Assembly (NCBI GenBank): GCA_945957605.1 | Contig: CAMFLR010000004.1 | Span: forward strand, 248,001-312,000 | Reading direction: 5' to 3' | DNA length: 64,000 nt | Source: an uncultured Isosphaeraceae bacterium | GTDB lineage: Bacteria; Planctomycetota; Planctomycetia; Isosphaerales; Isosphaeraceae | Shown: one piece after another, positions 8,333-15,901 of the stretch | How positions within the stretch are numbered: position 1 is the stretch's first letter | Layout: every line of letters begins with the position of its first letter | Made by a program: the position numbers and the translations under genes | Notes under the pieces: generated by a model | What the model saw: the letters and a program-made list of their open reading frames with translations, nothing else | Databases searched by the model: none | What the model was told of the DNA's origin: nothing

Positions 8333-8709
8333 TGCGGAAGGGAATTCCCTTTGCCTCGATTGCACCAATCGCACAAAACTCTCGTCGCCTCGACGGTGAG
8401 ACAAAGCTCAGGATAGTGGCGTCGGGGCCAAATGTGGTCCACGTTCAAAACGACGCGGCTGTTGTCCTCGTGCCGGTCGTTTCGCCCCTTCCCGCAGTCG
8501 TGGCAACGGCAATCGCTCATCTGAAGACGGGCGTAGCGCACCTTTGACCATTGCCAGGTTGAAAGAAACGCAGAAGAAGCGATAAACTCCCGTGTCCAAT
8601 CTCGTGGGGGTAGCCAGGTCGGCCTCGGCGGAGTAGGCCGACGAACCATTTCGACGTTTTGCCCGGTAAGCATCCGGATGGCTTTGCGAAAGACACCTGA
8701 TGGCTTCAT
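8329..8709 (-). CDS. HNH endonuclease
   Basis: A 126-aa protein starting at an ATG with GGAGG upstream. It has the full zinc-HNH signature: CRCHDCG (about residues 68-74), LNVDHIWPRRHYPELCLT (the DH of the beta-beta-alpha-metal fold), an Asn-containing loop, and a closing C-x2-C (LCDWCNRGKGN). The N-terminal 60 residues are basic and probably bind DNA. Phage HNH proteins near packaging and recombination genes often help terminase cutting or act as free-standing homing nucleases. Confidence 0.85.
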   Translation of the reverse strand: MKPSGVFRKAIRMLTGQNVEMVRRPTPPRPTWLPPRDWTREFIASSAFLSTWQWSKVRYARLQMSDCRCHDCGKGRNDRHEDNSRVVLNVDHIWPRRHYPELCLTVEATRVLCDWCNRGKGNSLPH

Positions 8710-8886
8710 AATGAGCCTCCCATCCGGTATTTTATGCTCCGGTCAGAAATCGCGCAAGTACCCTTGAATGCTTTTTGAGAATGGTCGAAAGTCTATCTGG
8801 AAGGAAGCCCTCCATCGTACGCCTTCCAATCGCATCGCCCCGAAAGACGATGAAGCTGTCCCTTTCCGAACGTTTGAGCACAAAGC

Positions 8887-9378
8887 ATGAAAAAGCGTCG
8901 TAGGAAGCCGCCCAAGCCGCCGAAGAAGGAAAAAAAGCCGAAGGTCGACCATGAGATCTACCCGAGACCAACGGCGAAGGGGAAAATCCTAAAATTCACT
9001 GCCAAGCACCATCACCCTCCCAAGGGCGACCACTCGTGCTGGGCCGAAGGGATTTCGAGAGACATTGAATTCGCTCTTTTTGAGCATGCCGAGGGGCCAC
9101 CATTCGACGACGAATCAGGTAACCTTTTCAATGTTTACCCTGTAAACGGTGAGTATATCGAACTCGGAACGCGCCATGAACAACTAGCTATATTCTGGAA
9201 GCCGAGGGGGAACACGGAGTGGCACGGTCACCCACGCTGGCCGGTCAAGGTCAGCTTCGCTTATAATCGTGGTGGGCAGGAATATCGCCCGTCGCGGGTG
9301 GTATTGCAGAAAATGGTCGACGCAAAGAGGATCACCAAGCGAGATTTGGAACTACTATTAGCTGGTAAGTTCATATGA
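8887..9378 (+). CDS. Unknown basic protein, first gene of a three-gene rightward block
   Basis: A 163-aa protein with a very basic N-terminal tail (MKKRRRKPPKPPKKEKKPK) and then a folded-looking domain of about 130 residues. Notable are HHHPPKGDHSCWAEG, an internal IAFWKP-like strand (EQLAIFWKPRGNTEWHGHP) and a C-terminal helix (KRITKRDLELLLAGKF). Many His and one Cys could bind metal. It overlaps the next gene by ATGA, so the two products are made together. No family recognised. A basic tail suggests nucleic-acid or ribosome contact. Confidence 0.65.
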   Translation: MKKRRRKPPKPPKKEKKPKVDHEIYPRPTAKGKILKFTAKHHHPPKGDHSCWAEGISRDIEFALFEHAEGPPFDDESGNLFNVYPVNGEYIELGTRHEQLAIFWKPRGNTEWHGHPRWPVKVSFAYNRGGQEYRPSRVVLQKMVDAKRITKRDLELLLAGKFI

Positions 9379-10565
9379 CTGATCCTTTTTTTCATACGAG
9401 CGCGCGTGACTTCAAGAGCATGGTGATTGCGCTTCCCGACCAGACAATAACCTGGGCTGGGGAGGGGATCATGCCTGACACGTTCCTGCTGGGGACTGAA
9501 AATGGTCAGTTGATTGAGTGCGGAATCGATGGCCCCATTGAGAATAGTCGGCCTGTCCAGGTGACCGCCGAGAAAGAATCAATCAATGCTGTTGCTCATT
9601 TCTTTTTTGAAAATGAACTCCACGTTGGGATTACCACACGCACCGAAATAGCTGTTCACCGATTTTCGGCGGGCTCTCATCGATCAGATGTCTTTCGTCG
9701 TAACTTCGGCGCGCACGGAATTAAACGATCCATGATGCCGGGGTTCGTTGTTCCCGCTGGGCCATCAGGCCTGGTCGTGCTAATGCCGAACGCTCGTGGT
9801 AATTACGACTGTTCCCAATCGCCCAATCAGAATGTTTACTTATATGACTTATGCATGCTGGGCGTGAAGTCAGAAAATGGTGCTGAGCGATGGATGGCCG
9901 CATGCCGTAAAGAAGGCCTGATCGCAATCGAGACTAAAATCGGTGCAAAACCGAATCCGACCAACAGATTTAATTTCAAAGATGAACCCCAGGATTTTGT
10001 TGGCGTCATCTCCATTGGTGACGCCAGTAAACTTTGGGCATTCGTAGCCCTGGAAAAAAGCCGACGTCTTCACTTCCTGGGCGATGTGTTCCGCTCACAG
10101 GCTACACACACTGTCCACCTTCCTTTTGTCCCGGGAACCGCATACAAAATACTCAGTTATAACAATCATATTCTGATGTTAACGTCACGCGGGCTTTGTA
10201 TTATTCCTGACTTAATTCGCGAATTTCATACGACTGGACTCTCACGTGATTACCGAAACGTTAAGTTCATGGACGTCGAAGCCATGGACATCAATATTGC
10301 CTTTGACAAGTGGCTTTTGATCCTTACTCCCGACGGAGTAATGCGGATCGATCTGTCAGAATACTTGCGTTCAAAACCAATTGTTGACTTCCCGAGTGTG
10401 GCCCAACGGCAAGATTCGCAGCTTCTTGCCAGGGGCTGGACAGATAGCAGTTCGCTGAGCCCGGTGGCTGTAACAGACTGGGAATCAAGGGACGTGGAAT
10501 GGAAAGAACTTGATCAGCCCCAAGCAGTTTCTCAGGGAAACCTTGTCCTTAGGGCAGAAGTGTAG
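9375..10565 (+). CDS. Probable beta-propeller protein, unknown function
   Basis: A 396-aa protein translated by ATGA overlap with the gene before it. It shows a repeating pattern of strands with Trp/Gly turns about every 40-60 residues: TWAGEGIMPDTFLLGTENGQ, LHVGITTRTEIAVHRF, LWAFVALEKSRRLHFLGD, ILMLTSRGLCIIPDL, WLLILTPDGVMRIDL. This is what a WD40- or Kelch-like propeller looks like, a scaffold for protein contacts. No enzymatic motif and no signal peptide, so cytoplasmic. A+T content in this block looks higher than in the flanking phage genes, consistent with recently acquired cargo. Confidence 0.65.
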   Translation: MTDPFFHTSARDFKSMVIALPDQTITWAGEGIMPDTFLLGTENGQLIECGIDGPIENSRPVQVTAEKESINAVAHFFFENELHVGITTRTEIAVHRFSAGSHRSDVFRRNFGAHGIKRSMMPGFVVPAGPSGLVVLMPNARGNYDCSQSPNQNVYLYDLCMLGVKSENGAERWMAACRKEGLIAIETKIGAKPNPTNRFNFKDEPQDFVGVISIGDASKLWAFVALEKSRRLHFLGDVFRSQATHTVHLPFVPGTAYKILSYNNHILMLTSRGLCIIPDLIREFHTTGLSRDYRNVKFMDVEAMDINIAFDKWLLILTPDGVMRIDLSEYLRSKPIVDFPSVAQRQDSQLLARGWTDSSSLSPVAVTDWESRDVEWKELDQPQAVSQGNLVLRAEV

Positions 10566-10705
10566 CAGGAAGCTCCCAGCCCCCGCCTTAAGCCTCCGGC
10601 CTACCTTTTACCGCTTCGCATTCTCGCTCAAGCTAGTGAACTGACCTACTCCTCTCGTCCGTTTCTAATTGATATTCAAATCGGGATGTTGCAGGGAGCC
10701 TGAAC

Positions 10706-11314
10706 GTGGAAAACCGGAGCGAGGGCAATCATCAAAGAGCCAAGAAGTTTTGGGATGCGTTCGATATTGCATTGAAATCTATGAAAGCCGGCAGCGGCGA
10801 TCTTTCCTTAGATACGGCGGAAGCATTAATCTGGTTTGCACGCCGTTATCCCGCGGCTGCAATCTGTGTCGCGGTTTCGATCATTCTTATCGCGTTCATT
10901 GTAGTTACCCTAGAAAAACAAAAACCGCCAGCGGTGCCATCGGCAGAGTCCGTTACATACGAGAAGCAAATCAAAGAGCTTGGACAAACAGAGGCAAGCA
11001 TCAAATCATTGCTGGCCTTCGTTGAGTCCGAACGTCAACGTATCAAGGACAACGAAAAACTTATCGAATCCCTTCAGAGTAGACATAACGAATTAAAGCC
11101 GGTGGTAGAAGCTGATGAAAAAACAGTTCGTGCATTGTTCGATGCTCAAGCAAAGATCACTGCTGAAAATGCGACATGGCAATGGTGGTCAGCGTTCGGG
11201 CAAGGCGTTATCGCCTCTCTTCTCGCCTCCCTACTTTATAGTTTGGCTACTTGGTCGATTAAACGCGTAAAGATAAAGAAAATCCCCGTAACACCGCCTG
11301 AGGAAAGTCATTGA
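10706..11314 (+). CDS. Two-TM coiled-coil membrane protein
   Basis: A 202-aa protein from a GTG start with AGGGAG eight bases upstream. Residues about 50-72 (AAAICVAVSIILIAFIVVTL) form a transmembrane helix, residues about 85-155 a charged coiled coil (EKQIKELGQTEASIKSLLAF onwards), and residues about 165-188 a second membrane helix, followed by a basic tail (KRVKIKKI). The N-terminal 45 residues are soluble. Membrane plus coiled coil is a layout seen in phage-encoded membrane effectors, but also in simple structural proteins. It lies 140 bp after the propeller gene on the same strand. Confidence 0.65.
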   Translation: MENRSEGNHQRAKKFWDAFDIALKSMKAGSGDLSLDTAEALIWFARRYPAAAICVAVSIILIAFIVVTLEKQKPPAVPSAESVTYEKQIKELGQTEASIKSLLAFVESERQRIKDNEKLIESLQSRHNELKPVVEADEKTVRALFDAQAKITAENATWQWWSAFGQGVIASLLASLLYSLATWSIKRVKIKKIPVTPPEESH

Positions 11315-11349
11315 TCCATTCCACTGCTCTCTCGCAAGGCTTATCCACC

Positions 11350-11388
11350 AGGACCGTCTTTGCGACCTCGACGCAAAAAGACGGTCCT
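11350..11388. terminator. Long inverted repeat between convergent genes
   Basis: AGGACCGTCTTTGCG (11350-11364) pairs with CGCAAAAAGACGGTCCT (11372-11388), with two unpaired A and a 7-base loop. It sits between the rightward block and the leftward genes, where a bidirectional terminator would be expected. T-runs are internal to the stem rather than after it, so termination is probable but not certain. Confidence 0.55.
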
Positions 11389-11460
11389 GTGGGTAAGGCG
11401 TTTGCTCCGTCTTTTGACGCTCTCTGTGCGGCCACACGCTCGGAGCTATCGGGGTTATTC

Positions 11461-11649
11461 TCATCGCTCTTGCTGCCGCTCCCCGGCTCTTTCCCGCCTT
11501 AGCGTGACCTCAAAGCTCTCGCCCAAAAGCTCGAAGTCGATGTCTGCTTCCTCGCCCCCAACGCCCGAGCCGGTGACATTCGCTCCGTGCCGCTCCATGA
11601 TGGTGCGTAGCCAATTCCTGGCGGTAACTAAGTCCATTACCTCACTCAT
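11461..11649 (-). CDS. Small phage protein, unknown
   Basis: A 62-aa protein (MSEVMDLVTARNWLRTIMER) with a helical start and a short strand-rich acidic middle (DIDFELLGESFEVTLRRER). Overlaps the upstream gene by 8 bp, which supports it as real. Function unknown. Confidence 0.55.
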   Translation of the reverse strand: MSEVMDLVTARNWLRTIMERHGANVTGSGVGGEEADIDFELLGESFEVTLRRERAGERQQER

Positions 11650-11893
11650 CGGCGATGCCCTTGGCTGTCACCTTGCTCAAGATGCCGACATTTACCTTTT
11701 CCATTACTTCATCCCTGGCTGCTCCCCAATCGACGGTGGCTATCGTGGTGTCGCCCGAGGTCTTCAAGGCTTTGATAATGCCCCTCGCAAAAGGGGCCGC
11801 TCCGGTGTATTGACCCGTATTTCGCAGCCACGATGCTTTGAATGCCACTTTTTGGCCAACTTCAAAGTTCTGAACTTTATCCGCCCAACTCAT
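11642..11893 (-). CDS. Small phage protein with SH3-like or KOW-like strands
   Basis: An 83-aa reading from the ATG at 11893 (MSWADKVQNFEVGQKVAFKA). The longer frame to 11947 starts inside a terminator hairpin, so I rejected it; a GTG at about 11920 is also possible. Text such as FEVGQKVAFKASW and ARGIIKALKTSGDTTIATV is typical of a small beta barrel. Function unknown. Confidence 0.5.
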   Translation of the reverse strand: MSWADKVQNFEVGQKVAFKASWLRNTGQYTGAAPFARGIIKALKTSGDTTIATVDWGAARDEVMEKVNVGILSKVTAKGIADE

Positions 11894-11933
11894 GCTCCTG
11901 CGTACCACGCTTTTACTCACACGCAAGCGAGCT

Positions 11934-11956
11934 GAAAAATGGGCCATCCGTGGCCC
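11934..11956 (-). terminator. Intrinsic terminator after the ArdC gene
   Basis: GGGCCA (11941-11946) and TGGCCC (11951-11956) make a tight hairpin; on the minus strand it is followed by ATTTTT. It lies eight bases downstream of the ArdC stop, so it ends that transcript and separates it from the two small genes to the left. Confidence 0.75.
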
Positions 11957-11963
11957 AGTTCAT

Positions 11964-12833
11964 TCAGTCTTTCGGCTGAAGGCCAAACAGATAATCGGCA
12001 CTCGCTTGGGCCTTTGAGGCTGCCGAGAACAAGTATTTGGGGTCTTCCTTCATCGCGGCAACCCAATGTTTGATGTAAGCCGCGTGTTCCCCCATGTCAG
12101 CGGGGGCGATTCCAAGGGCGGCACAGACGAAGACGCTGGAAAGTTCGGCAACGATCTCCTCGCGCGCGTACTCGTCCTTGGTCGGCTTCTCGCACTTGAT
12201 GCGGCCGAGACGGTGCATCGCACCTGTCCAGTGCGAAAGCTCGTGGAGGGCTGTCCCTGCGTACCCTTCCGGTGACTCGAACGACTCGAAAGGGGGAAGG
12301 GTGATCGTATCGTCGGAAGGGCGGTAGTAAGCGGAGCCCCCGGCGTGCTTGATAACGGCGGCGGTGTTCTTGATGAACGTGTCAGCGTGTTCGATCCGTT
12401 GCGACGGGTCTAGCGGGTGCTCGGGCTTGGTCTGAAACTTCTCGGGAAGGCCGCTGCACTGGTCAGCGTTGAACACTCGGTAGACCTTGGAAATCCAGAA
12501 CCGTTCCTCTCCTTCCGTCCCGTCGTCGGCGGTGTCTTTCTTGGTGATTGGTTCACACCAAAGGATGGCGGTTGATTTCTCGCCCTTCTTGACGCATCCG
12601 CCGTACTCAATGGCTTGTTTGAACGTGAGCCACGTTGACGAGGCGTAACCCATCAACTCGGCCTGAATCCACAAAATGATCGTGTTCACGCCACGGTAGG
12701 CCACGCCGGAATGACGAAGGGGGAGGAAACCACCTCCGGCTACCCACGGCTTACGCCAGGGGGGAAGGTTGCCAGCCTCAAGAGCGTTGACGATCTGTGA
12801 AGTAACTTCGGTGTACAGGTCTTTTGCAGTCAT
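11964..12833 (-). CDS. ardC: ArdC-type antirestriction protein (ssDNA-binding domain plus zincin peptidase)
   Basis: A 289-aa protein starting MTAKDLYTEVTSQIVNALEA at 12833; AAGGGG seven bases upstream decides the start over a 53-residue upstream extension. The N-terminal part with LPPWRKPWVAGGGFLP and YRGVNTIIL is the ArdC/DUF1738 single-stranded DNA-binding domain. The C-terminal part has the zinc metallopeptidase signature HELSHWTGAMHR (HExxH) with a downstream Glu (EEIVAELSSVF). ArdC proteins coat incoming plasmid DNA and counter restriction during conjugation; some phages carry them too. A complete, intact copy. Confidence 0.88.
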   Translation of the reverse strand: MTAKDLYTEVTSQIVNALEAGNLPPWRKPWVAGGGFLPLRHSGVAYRGVNTIILWIQAELMGYASSTWLTFKQAIEYGGCVKKGEKSTAILWCEPITKKDTADDGTEGEERFWISKVYRVFNADQCSGLPEKFQTKPEHPLDPSQRIEHADTFIKNTAAVIKHAGGSAYYRPSDDTITLPPFESFESPEGYAGTALHELSHWTGAMHRLGRIKCEKPTKDEYAREEIVAELSSVFVCAALGIAPADMGEHAAYIKHWVAAMKEDPKYLFSAASKAQASADYLFGLQPKD

Positions 12834-12963
12834 GAGAATCCCCTTGTTCGCTTGAATGGCCGCGCCGTTCAAAAGCGAAAGGGGGACGAAAGTCCTGATT
12901 AATAAAATCGGTGAATTGGTCAAGGGGCAGGCTAAAAACTGCACACGCGAAGCACGGAAGTTT

Positions 12964-13191
12964 TTAGAGTGAGCGGAGTGCCCCTTTACCAAGAGGGCGA
13001 GAGCCCTTTTTCAAGCTCGTTCCGTTATGCCGCTCTTCTAAATACCGCTCGGAAAGGCTCCGAAGCTCTAAAGATTCGCCAATGTGGGATTCAAGCCAAT
13101 TCACAAAGTCGCTGATGATTCTGCGGCTTTCTTCCTTCGCCATGAAGCTGTTGCGGTAATTCGCCTCGTTCATAAAGCCATCAGTCTGCAT
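12964..13191 (-). CDS. Small helical protein, unknown
   Basis: Up to 75 aa. A start at the ATG 13191 overlaps the upstream gene by 11 bp; the later ATGs (13173, 13143) are possible. The core FVNWLESHIGESLELRSLSE looks helical, then the tail is basic. Function unknown. Confidence 0.5.
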   Translation of the reverse strand: MQTDGFMNEANYRNSFMAKEESRRIISDFVNWLESHIGESLELRSLSERYLEERHNGTSLKKGSRPLGKGALRSL

Positions 13192-13438
13192 TGACGCCGA
13201 AGTGCTGGCGGATTATGTCGATAGCCTTCTGAATTCGCCACTTTCCGTGCCACTCGACTTCGGCTATGGGCTCCAATGTGCCAATGATCCGATTCACCAC
13301 CTCCTCCTGCTGTGCTTTTTGGGCTTCGATGATTTTCCCGATGTACGGCTCACCAATACACCGGCAATTCACCATGCTGCCGTCGATCAAGCGGTAGGTA
13401 AGAATCCCGGCGCGTTTCGTAACTTTTGCCTTACTCAT
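13181..13438 (-). CDS. Small phage protein, unknown
   Basis: An 85-aa protein (MSKAKVTKRAGILTYRLIDG) with a strand-rich N-terminus with CRCIGE and a helical C-terminus (KWRIQKAIDIIRQHFG). ATG overlaps the upstream stop by 4 bp. No family recognised. Confidence 0.58.
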   Translation of the reverse strand: MSKAKVTKRAGILTYRLIDGSMVNCRCIGEPYIGKIIEAQKAQQEEVVNRIIGTLEPIAEVEWHGKWRIQKAIDIIRQHFGVNAD

Positions 13439-13872
13439 ACATCCTCCAAATTGATGCCCAGAGCGGATTGTAAGCAGGCTCTGGCTAATATTTTAGCATA
13501 TTCAGCATTGCCGTATTGCCATTTATCCATGATGCCTTTAGCCCCACGTTCCACCATCTCCGCGTTTATTTGCGGAGCAATCGGTAGTTGCCCGAAGTGG
13601 GAGAGGATGCTCCTTGCGCCGCATGATGCGTTGTGCCGTTCCTCGTTAGTTGGAAACTCTCCGCGACGATACGAAGAGAAGGAGAGCAGCAGGGATTCGA
13701 GCCACCTTAAATCATCCCCCTTTCCGCCTATCTTCGGGTGGGATGCGTTCCAGGCGGCCAATGATGCCGCTCCAACTGCAACCTGAAACTCCACGCCGCG
13801 CAGAAATGGCCGCAATGATTCTTCAATAGCCTCCCTTATTGCCTCCCGGCACTTCAATGCATCTTCGGTCAT
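13435..13872 (-). CDS. Phage hypothetical protein, 145 aa
   Basis: Start chosen at the ATG 13872 (MTEDALKCREAIREAIEESL), which overlaps the stop of a tiny upstream membrane gene as ATGA and removes a compositionally odd 65-residue extension. Ala-rich and helical with EMVERGAKGIMDKWQYGNAEY. Function unknown. Confidence 0.58.
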   Translation of the reverse strand: MTEDALKCREAIREAIEESLRPFLRGVEFQVAVGAASLAAWNASHPKIGGKGDDLRWLESLLLSFSSYRRGEFPTNEERHNASCGARSILSHFGQLPIAPQINAEMVERGAKGIMDKWQYGNAEYAKILARACLQSALGINLEDV

Positions 13873-14003
13873 GGCTTTACCCCCATCGTTACAAGCTGCC
13901 GCTGATGCCAGTGCTTCTCGGCATTTATGGCAATAACCGTTACACTCACGATGAAAACTACCATTACGACGCAGCCGGTGATGAGAATCGTATCGCCTTT
14001 CAT
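13869..14003 (-). CDS. 44-aa single-pass membrane peptide
   Basis: Read directly on the minus strand; too short for usual gene calling. MKGDTILITGCVVMVVFIVS begins one strong transmembrane helix that runs to about residue 26, followed by a basic cytoplasmic tail (EKHWHQRQL). It is locked between its neighbours by ATGA overlaps at both ends, strong evidence that it is translated. Possibly a phage membrane peptide. Confidence 0.65.
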   Translation of the reverse strand: MKGDTILITGCVVMVVFIVSVTVIAINAEKHWHQRQLVTMGVKP

Positions 14004-14407
14004 AACTGGCCCTCCTCTGGTTGCTGTGGTGGAGTGGGTAGTGTCTCTCGACGCTGCAATTCCTCAATAAAGAGCTTTTCCCGCTGGCCTACTACGCACA
14101 TCTGGTGGACAAGCGATACGATCACGTCTGCTGCCTCACTTCCCTTGTATTCAGCCAGCATTCGCTTTACGGTAGTTGGGTGACACGCCTTACCCTTACT
14201 CAGAACGGACGGATGATATGTTCCTCCAATAGCCTCCTTCCAATAATCTTCTGCATCGATTGGCAGGGTGATTTCTTTCATCCCATCCACTTCTGCCTCA
14301 GCGGCGCGGAGTAGGGGAAGGGCTTCTGCTGCATCGGTATCATCAGCAGCGTACCACTCAAGCGCATCAATCCCCCTACGCAGGGCTTCTAAGATGGTGT
14401 TGGTCAT
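14000..14407 (-). CDS. Phage hypothetical protein, 135 aa
   Basis: Starts MTNTILEALRRGIDALEWYA; mostly helical, acidic, with a middle segment (HPTTVKRMLAEYKGSEAADV) and a Pro/Gln-rich end. Overlaps both neighbours by 4 bp. Unknown. Confidence 0.58.
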   Translation of the reverse strand: MTNTILEALRRGIDALEWYAADDTDAAEALPLLRAAEAEVDGMKEITLPIDAEDYWKEAIGGTYHPSVLSKGKACHPTTVKRMLAEYKGSEAADVIVSLVHQMCVVGQREKLFIEELQRRETLPTPPQQPEEGQL

Positions 14408-14553
14408 AGTTCGTGCCTTTTCAGTTTCTCGACTTCTACAGCAAGACTCGCCAGGAAGTGGGCCACGGCAGCCGTCATATGGTTTTTGAGCAAAGATTCA
14501 TAGATGCCTTCGTACATGCCATTGTAGAATTCTTCCGCAGATAGGTCACTCAC
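14404..14553 (-). CDS. 49-aa small protein
   Basis: GTG start (14553), stop overlapping the next ATG as ATGA. The product (VSDLSAEEFYNGMYEGIYES) is helical and mildly acidic. Translational coupling on both sides supports it. Function unknown. Confidence 0.5.
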   Translation of the reverse strand: MSDLSAEEFYNGMYEGIYESLLKNHMTAAVAHFLASLAVEVEKLKRHEL

Positions 14554-14872
14554 GCCCACCCCCAATCGCCTGTTCTAGCGCTTGGAGGGCTTCGGTTGCT
14601 ATATCGGATTGCAATGAACTAGTGGTTCTCCATTGAACAGCTTCTAGTGGAATTTCTTCCGGCAATTCGATGTGTGCAATCGCTTCCAATGCTTGTTTAG
14701 CCATCTCCAACAGCTTTTCCCGCTCGCGGATGATTTGCGACACATTGATATTGCCGTCATCCCGAATAACCCACAGATCATGCGTGCCATCTTCATTATC
14801 AACTTCCAACTTAGCAATGCGGGTGGAGAGGGGTGAGGGGTTATTGATGTTCGTGTTCTGTTTACTTGACAT
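14546..14872 (-). CDS. Phage hypothetical protein, 108 aa
   Basis: A polar N-terminus (MSSKQNTNINNPSPLSTRIA), a short strand pair (HDLWVIRDDGNINVSQII) and a helical C-terminus (KLLEMAKQALEAIAHIELPE). Overlaps both neighbours. Unknown. Confidence 0.55.
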   Translation of the reverse strand: MSSKQNTNINNPSPLSTRIAKLEVDNEDGTHDLWVIRDDGNINVSQIIREREKLLEMAKQALEAIAHIELPEEIPLEAVQWRTTSSLQSDIATEALQALEQAIGGGRE

Positions 14873-15095
14873 AGACGCATTCCTCAGGCGTTTTTCTTAA
14901 ATCAGATATTGCGACTGTAAATGGCATTGCACGGGGGAAGCGAACCATTGCATACCCGTCGATAATCCCCATGATTTGGAATGGGCCGTGGGCTTTGTAA
15001 TACCACTTCATGCCTTTCAGGGTATCAGGCGTTGATCGATAGGCAATATCGCCCCTTTTCCACTGCGGCTTCTCATCTATCAGTTCGTTGCTCAT
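14862..15095 (-). CDS. Small phage protein, unknown
   Basis: A 77-aa protein with strand-rich text (RGDIAYRSTPDTLKGMKWYY, then GPFQIMGIIDGYAMVRFPRA) suggesting a small beta-barrel. Overlaps the gene downstream by 11 bp and abuts the one upstream. Confidence 0.55.
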   Translation of the reverse strand: MSNELIDEKPQWKRGDIAYRSTPDTLKGMKWYYKAHGPFQIMGIIDGYAMVRFPRAMPFTVAISDLRKTPEECVYVK

Positions 15096-15296
15096 CTACT
15101 CCCCCTCTACAAACGGAATACCGCAGACTTCGAGAATCTTGCGTGCTAGTTCCATGTGACGGACGTAAAGAATGTTGCGAGTGTCTCTGTATTGTTGACA
15201 AAAGTCGATAATCACTCTCGCAGCCACTTCCAGCGACACCGACTTGTGGTTTTCGGTTTGGGCGGCGCGCCTTACTGATTTATCGTTCTCGCTCAT
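15096..15296 (-). CDS. Small phage protein, unknown
   Basis: A 66-aa helical protein (RVIIDFCQQYRDTRNILYVR). Starts by ATG overlap with the gene upstream. Unknown. Confidence 0.52.
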   Translation of the reverse strand: MSENDKSVRRAAQTENHKSVSLEVAARVIIDFCQQYRDTRNILYVRHMELARKILEVCGIPFVEGE

Positions 15297-15574
15297 TTTA
15301 TTTTCTCCCCTTGGTTAAGAGCTTTCCAGCAATCTCGGCCAAGGTAACTATTGCTGACCAAATCCTTTGCTTGCGGATTAAAATTGGTTCTCAGTTCCTC
15401 ATGCCGGTTATGCGCTTCTAGTGCCATCCACGTCTCTTCGTTGATTGTTACGGGAATTGCCTTCGTTGCATCGACGTTCATTTGGCAACGGCAGCAGTAA
15501 GGCTTTGTGACCTCACGTGGATGTATGTGCGATTTGCGGAAGTCGGGACCATAATAGAATGGCTTATCGGTCAC
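15293..15574 (-). CDS. Small Cys-pair protein, unknown
   Basis: A 93-aa protein from a GTG start that overlaps a tiny upstream frame as GTGA. It carries KPYCCRCQMNVDATKAI, a Cys cluster that could bind zinc, then a helix (NEETWMALEAHNRHEEL). Function unknown. Confidence 0.55.
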   Translation of the reverse strand: MTDKPFYYGPDFRKSHIHPREVTKPYCCRCQMNVDATKAIPVTINEETWMALEAHNRHEELRTNFNPQAKDLVSNSYLGRDCWKALNQGEKIK

Positions 15575-15627
15575 AAAGCCTCCGCTTGTTTGGCACAGTT
15601 GGTATACAACTCAAGAAGCTCATGCAT
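15571..15627 (-). CDS. Possible 18-aa peptide ending KQAEAL
   Basis: MHELLELYTNCAKQAEAL, stop overlapping the following GTG. Too short to be sure. Its last residues match the ends of two other frames here (16259-16540 ends IKQAESL; a closed fragment just right of 15723 also reads KQAEAL), so it may be a leftover gene tail. Confidence 0.3.
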   Translation of the reverse strand: MHELLELYTNCAKQAEAL

Positions 15628-15630
15628 ATC

Positions 15631-15723
15631 TTAGTTCAGCTGGTAGGTCGTATTAATCTGCACTGCATACTGAGCGATGCAGATAATTAATAGGATTGTT
15701 GCGAGTATTTTGATTGGCTTCAT
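15631..15723 (-). CDS. 30-aa membrane peptide
   Basis: MKPIKILATILLIICIAQYA and ten more residues: one hydrophobic helix with a basic N-terminus. A strong GGAGG lies seven bases upstream of the ATG at 15723. Could be a secreted lipoprotein-like leader (IICIA) or a phage membrane peptide. Confidence 0.5.
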   Translation of the reverse strand: MKPIKILATILLIICIAQYAVQINTTYQLN

Positions 15724-15750
15724 AGAGCCTCCGCTTGTTTGATTTATTTC

Positions 15751-15870
15751 GACCACGAACACGACCGCGACCCCGACCACGACCGCGACCCCGACCACGA
15801 ACACGACCACGGCCGCGATCCCGACCACGATCCCGACCGCGACCGCGACCCCGACCGCGACCACGACCGA
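15751..15870. repeat. Hexanucleotide array, 20 units of GACCNC type
   Basis: Twenty consecutive 6-bp units, nearly all GACCAC, GACCGC or GACCCC, with a few GAACAC, GATCCC and GGCCGC variants. All six frames across it are low complexity (Arg-Gly-Asp repeats or Asp-His repeats). It separates two gene groups and is flanked by short duplicated sequence (CCTCCGCTTGTTTG). Probably a slipped-strand minisatellite. Confidence 0.85.
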
Positions 15871-15901
15871 TCAAATCCTGTTCTTAAGATTGCGGCGTTC
15901 A

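Noticed and set aside
15653-15874. Arg-Gly-Asp repeat protein on the minus strand
   Set aside because: Translation of the hexanucleotide array; all six frames are low-complexity and none has a good start.
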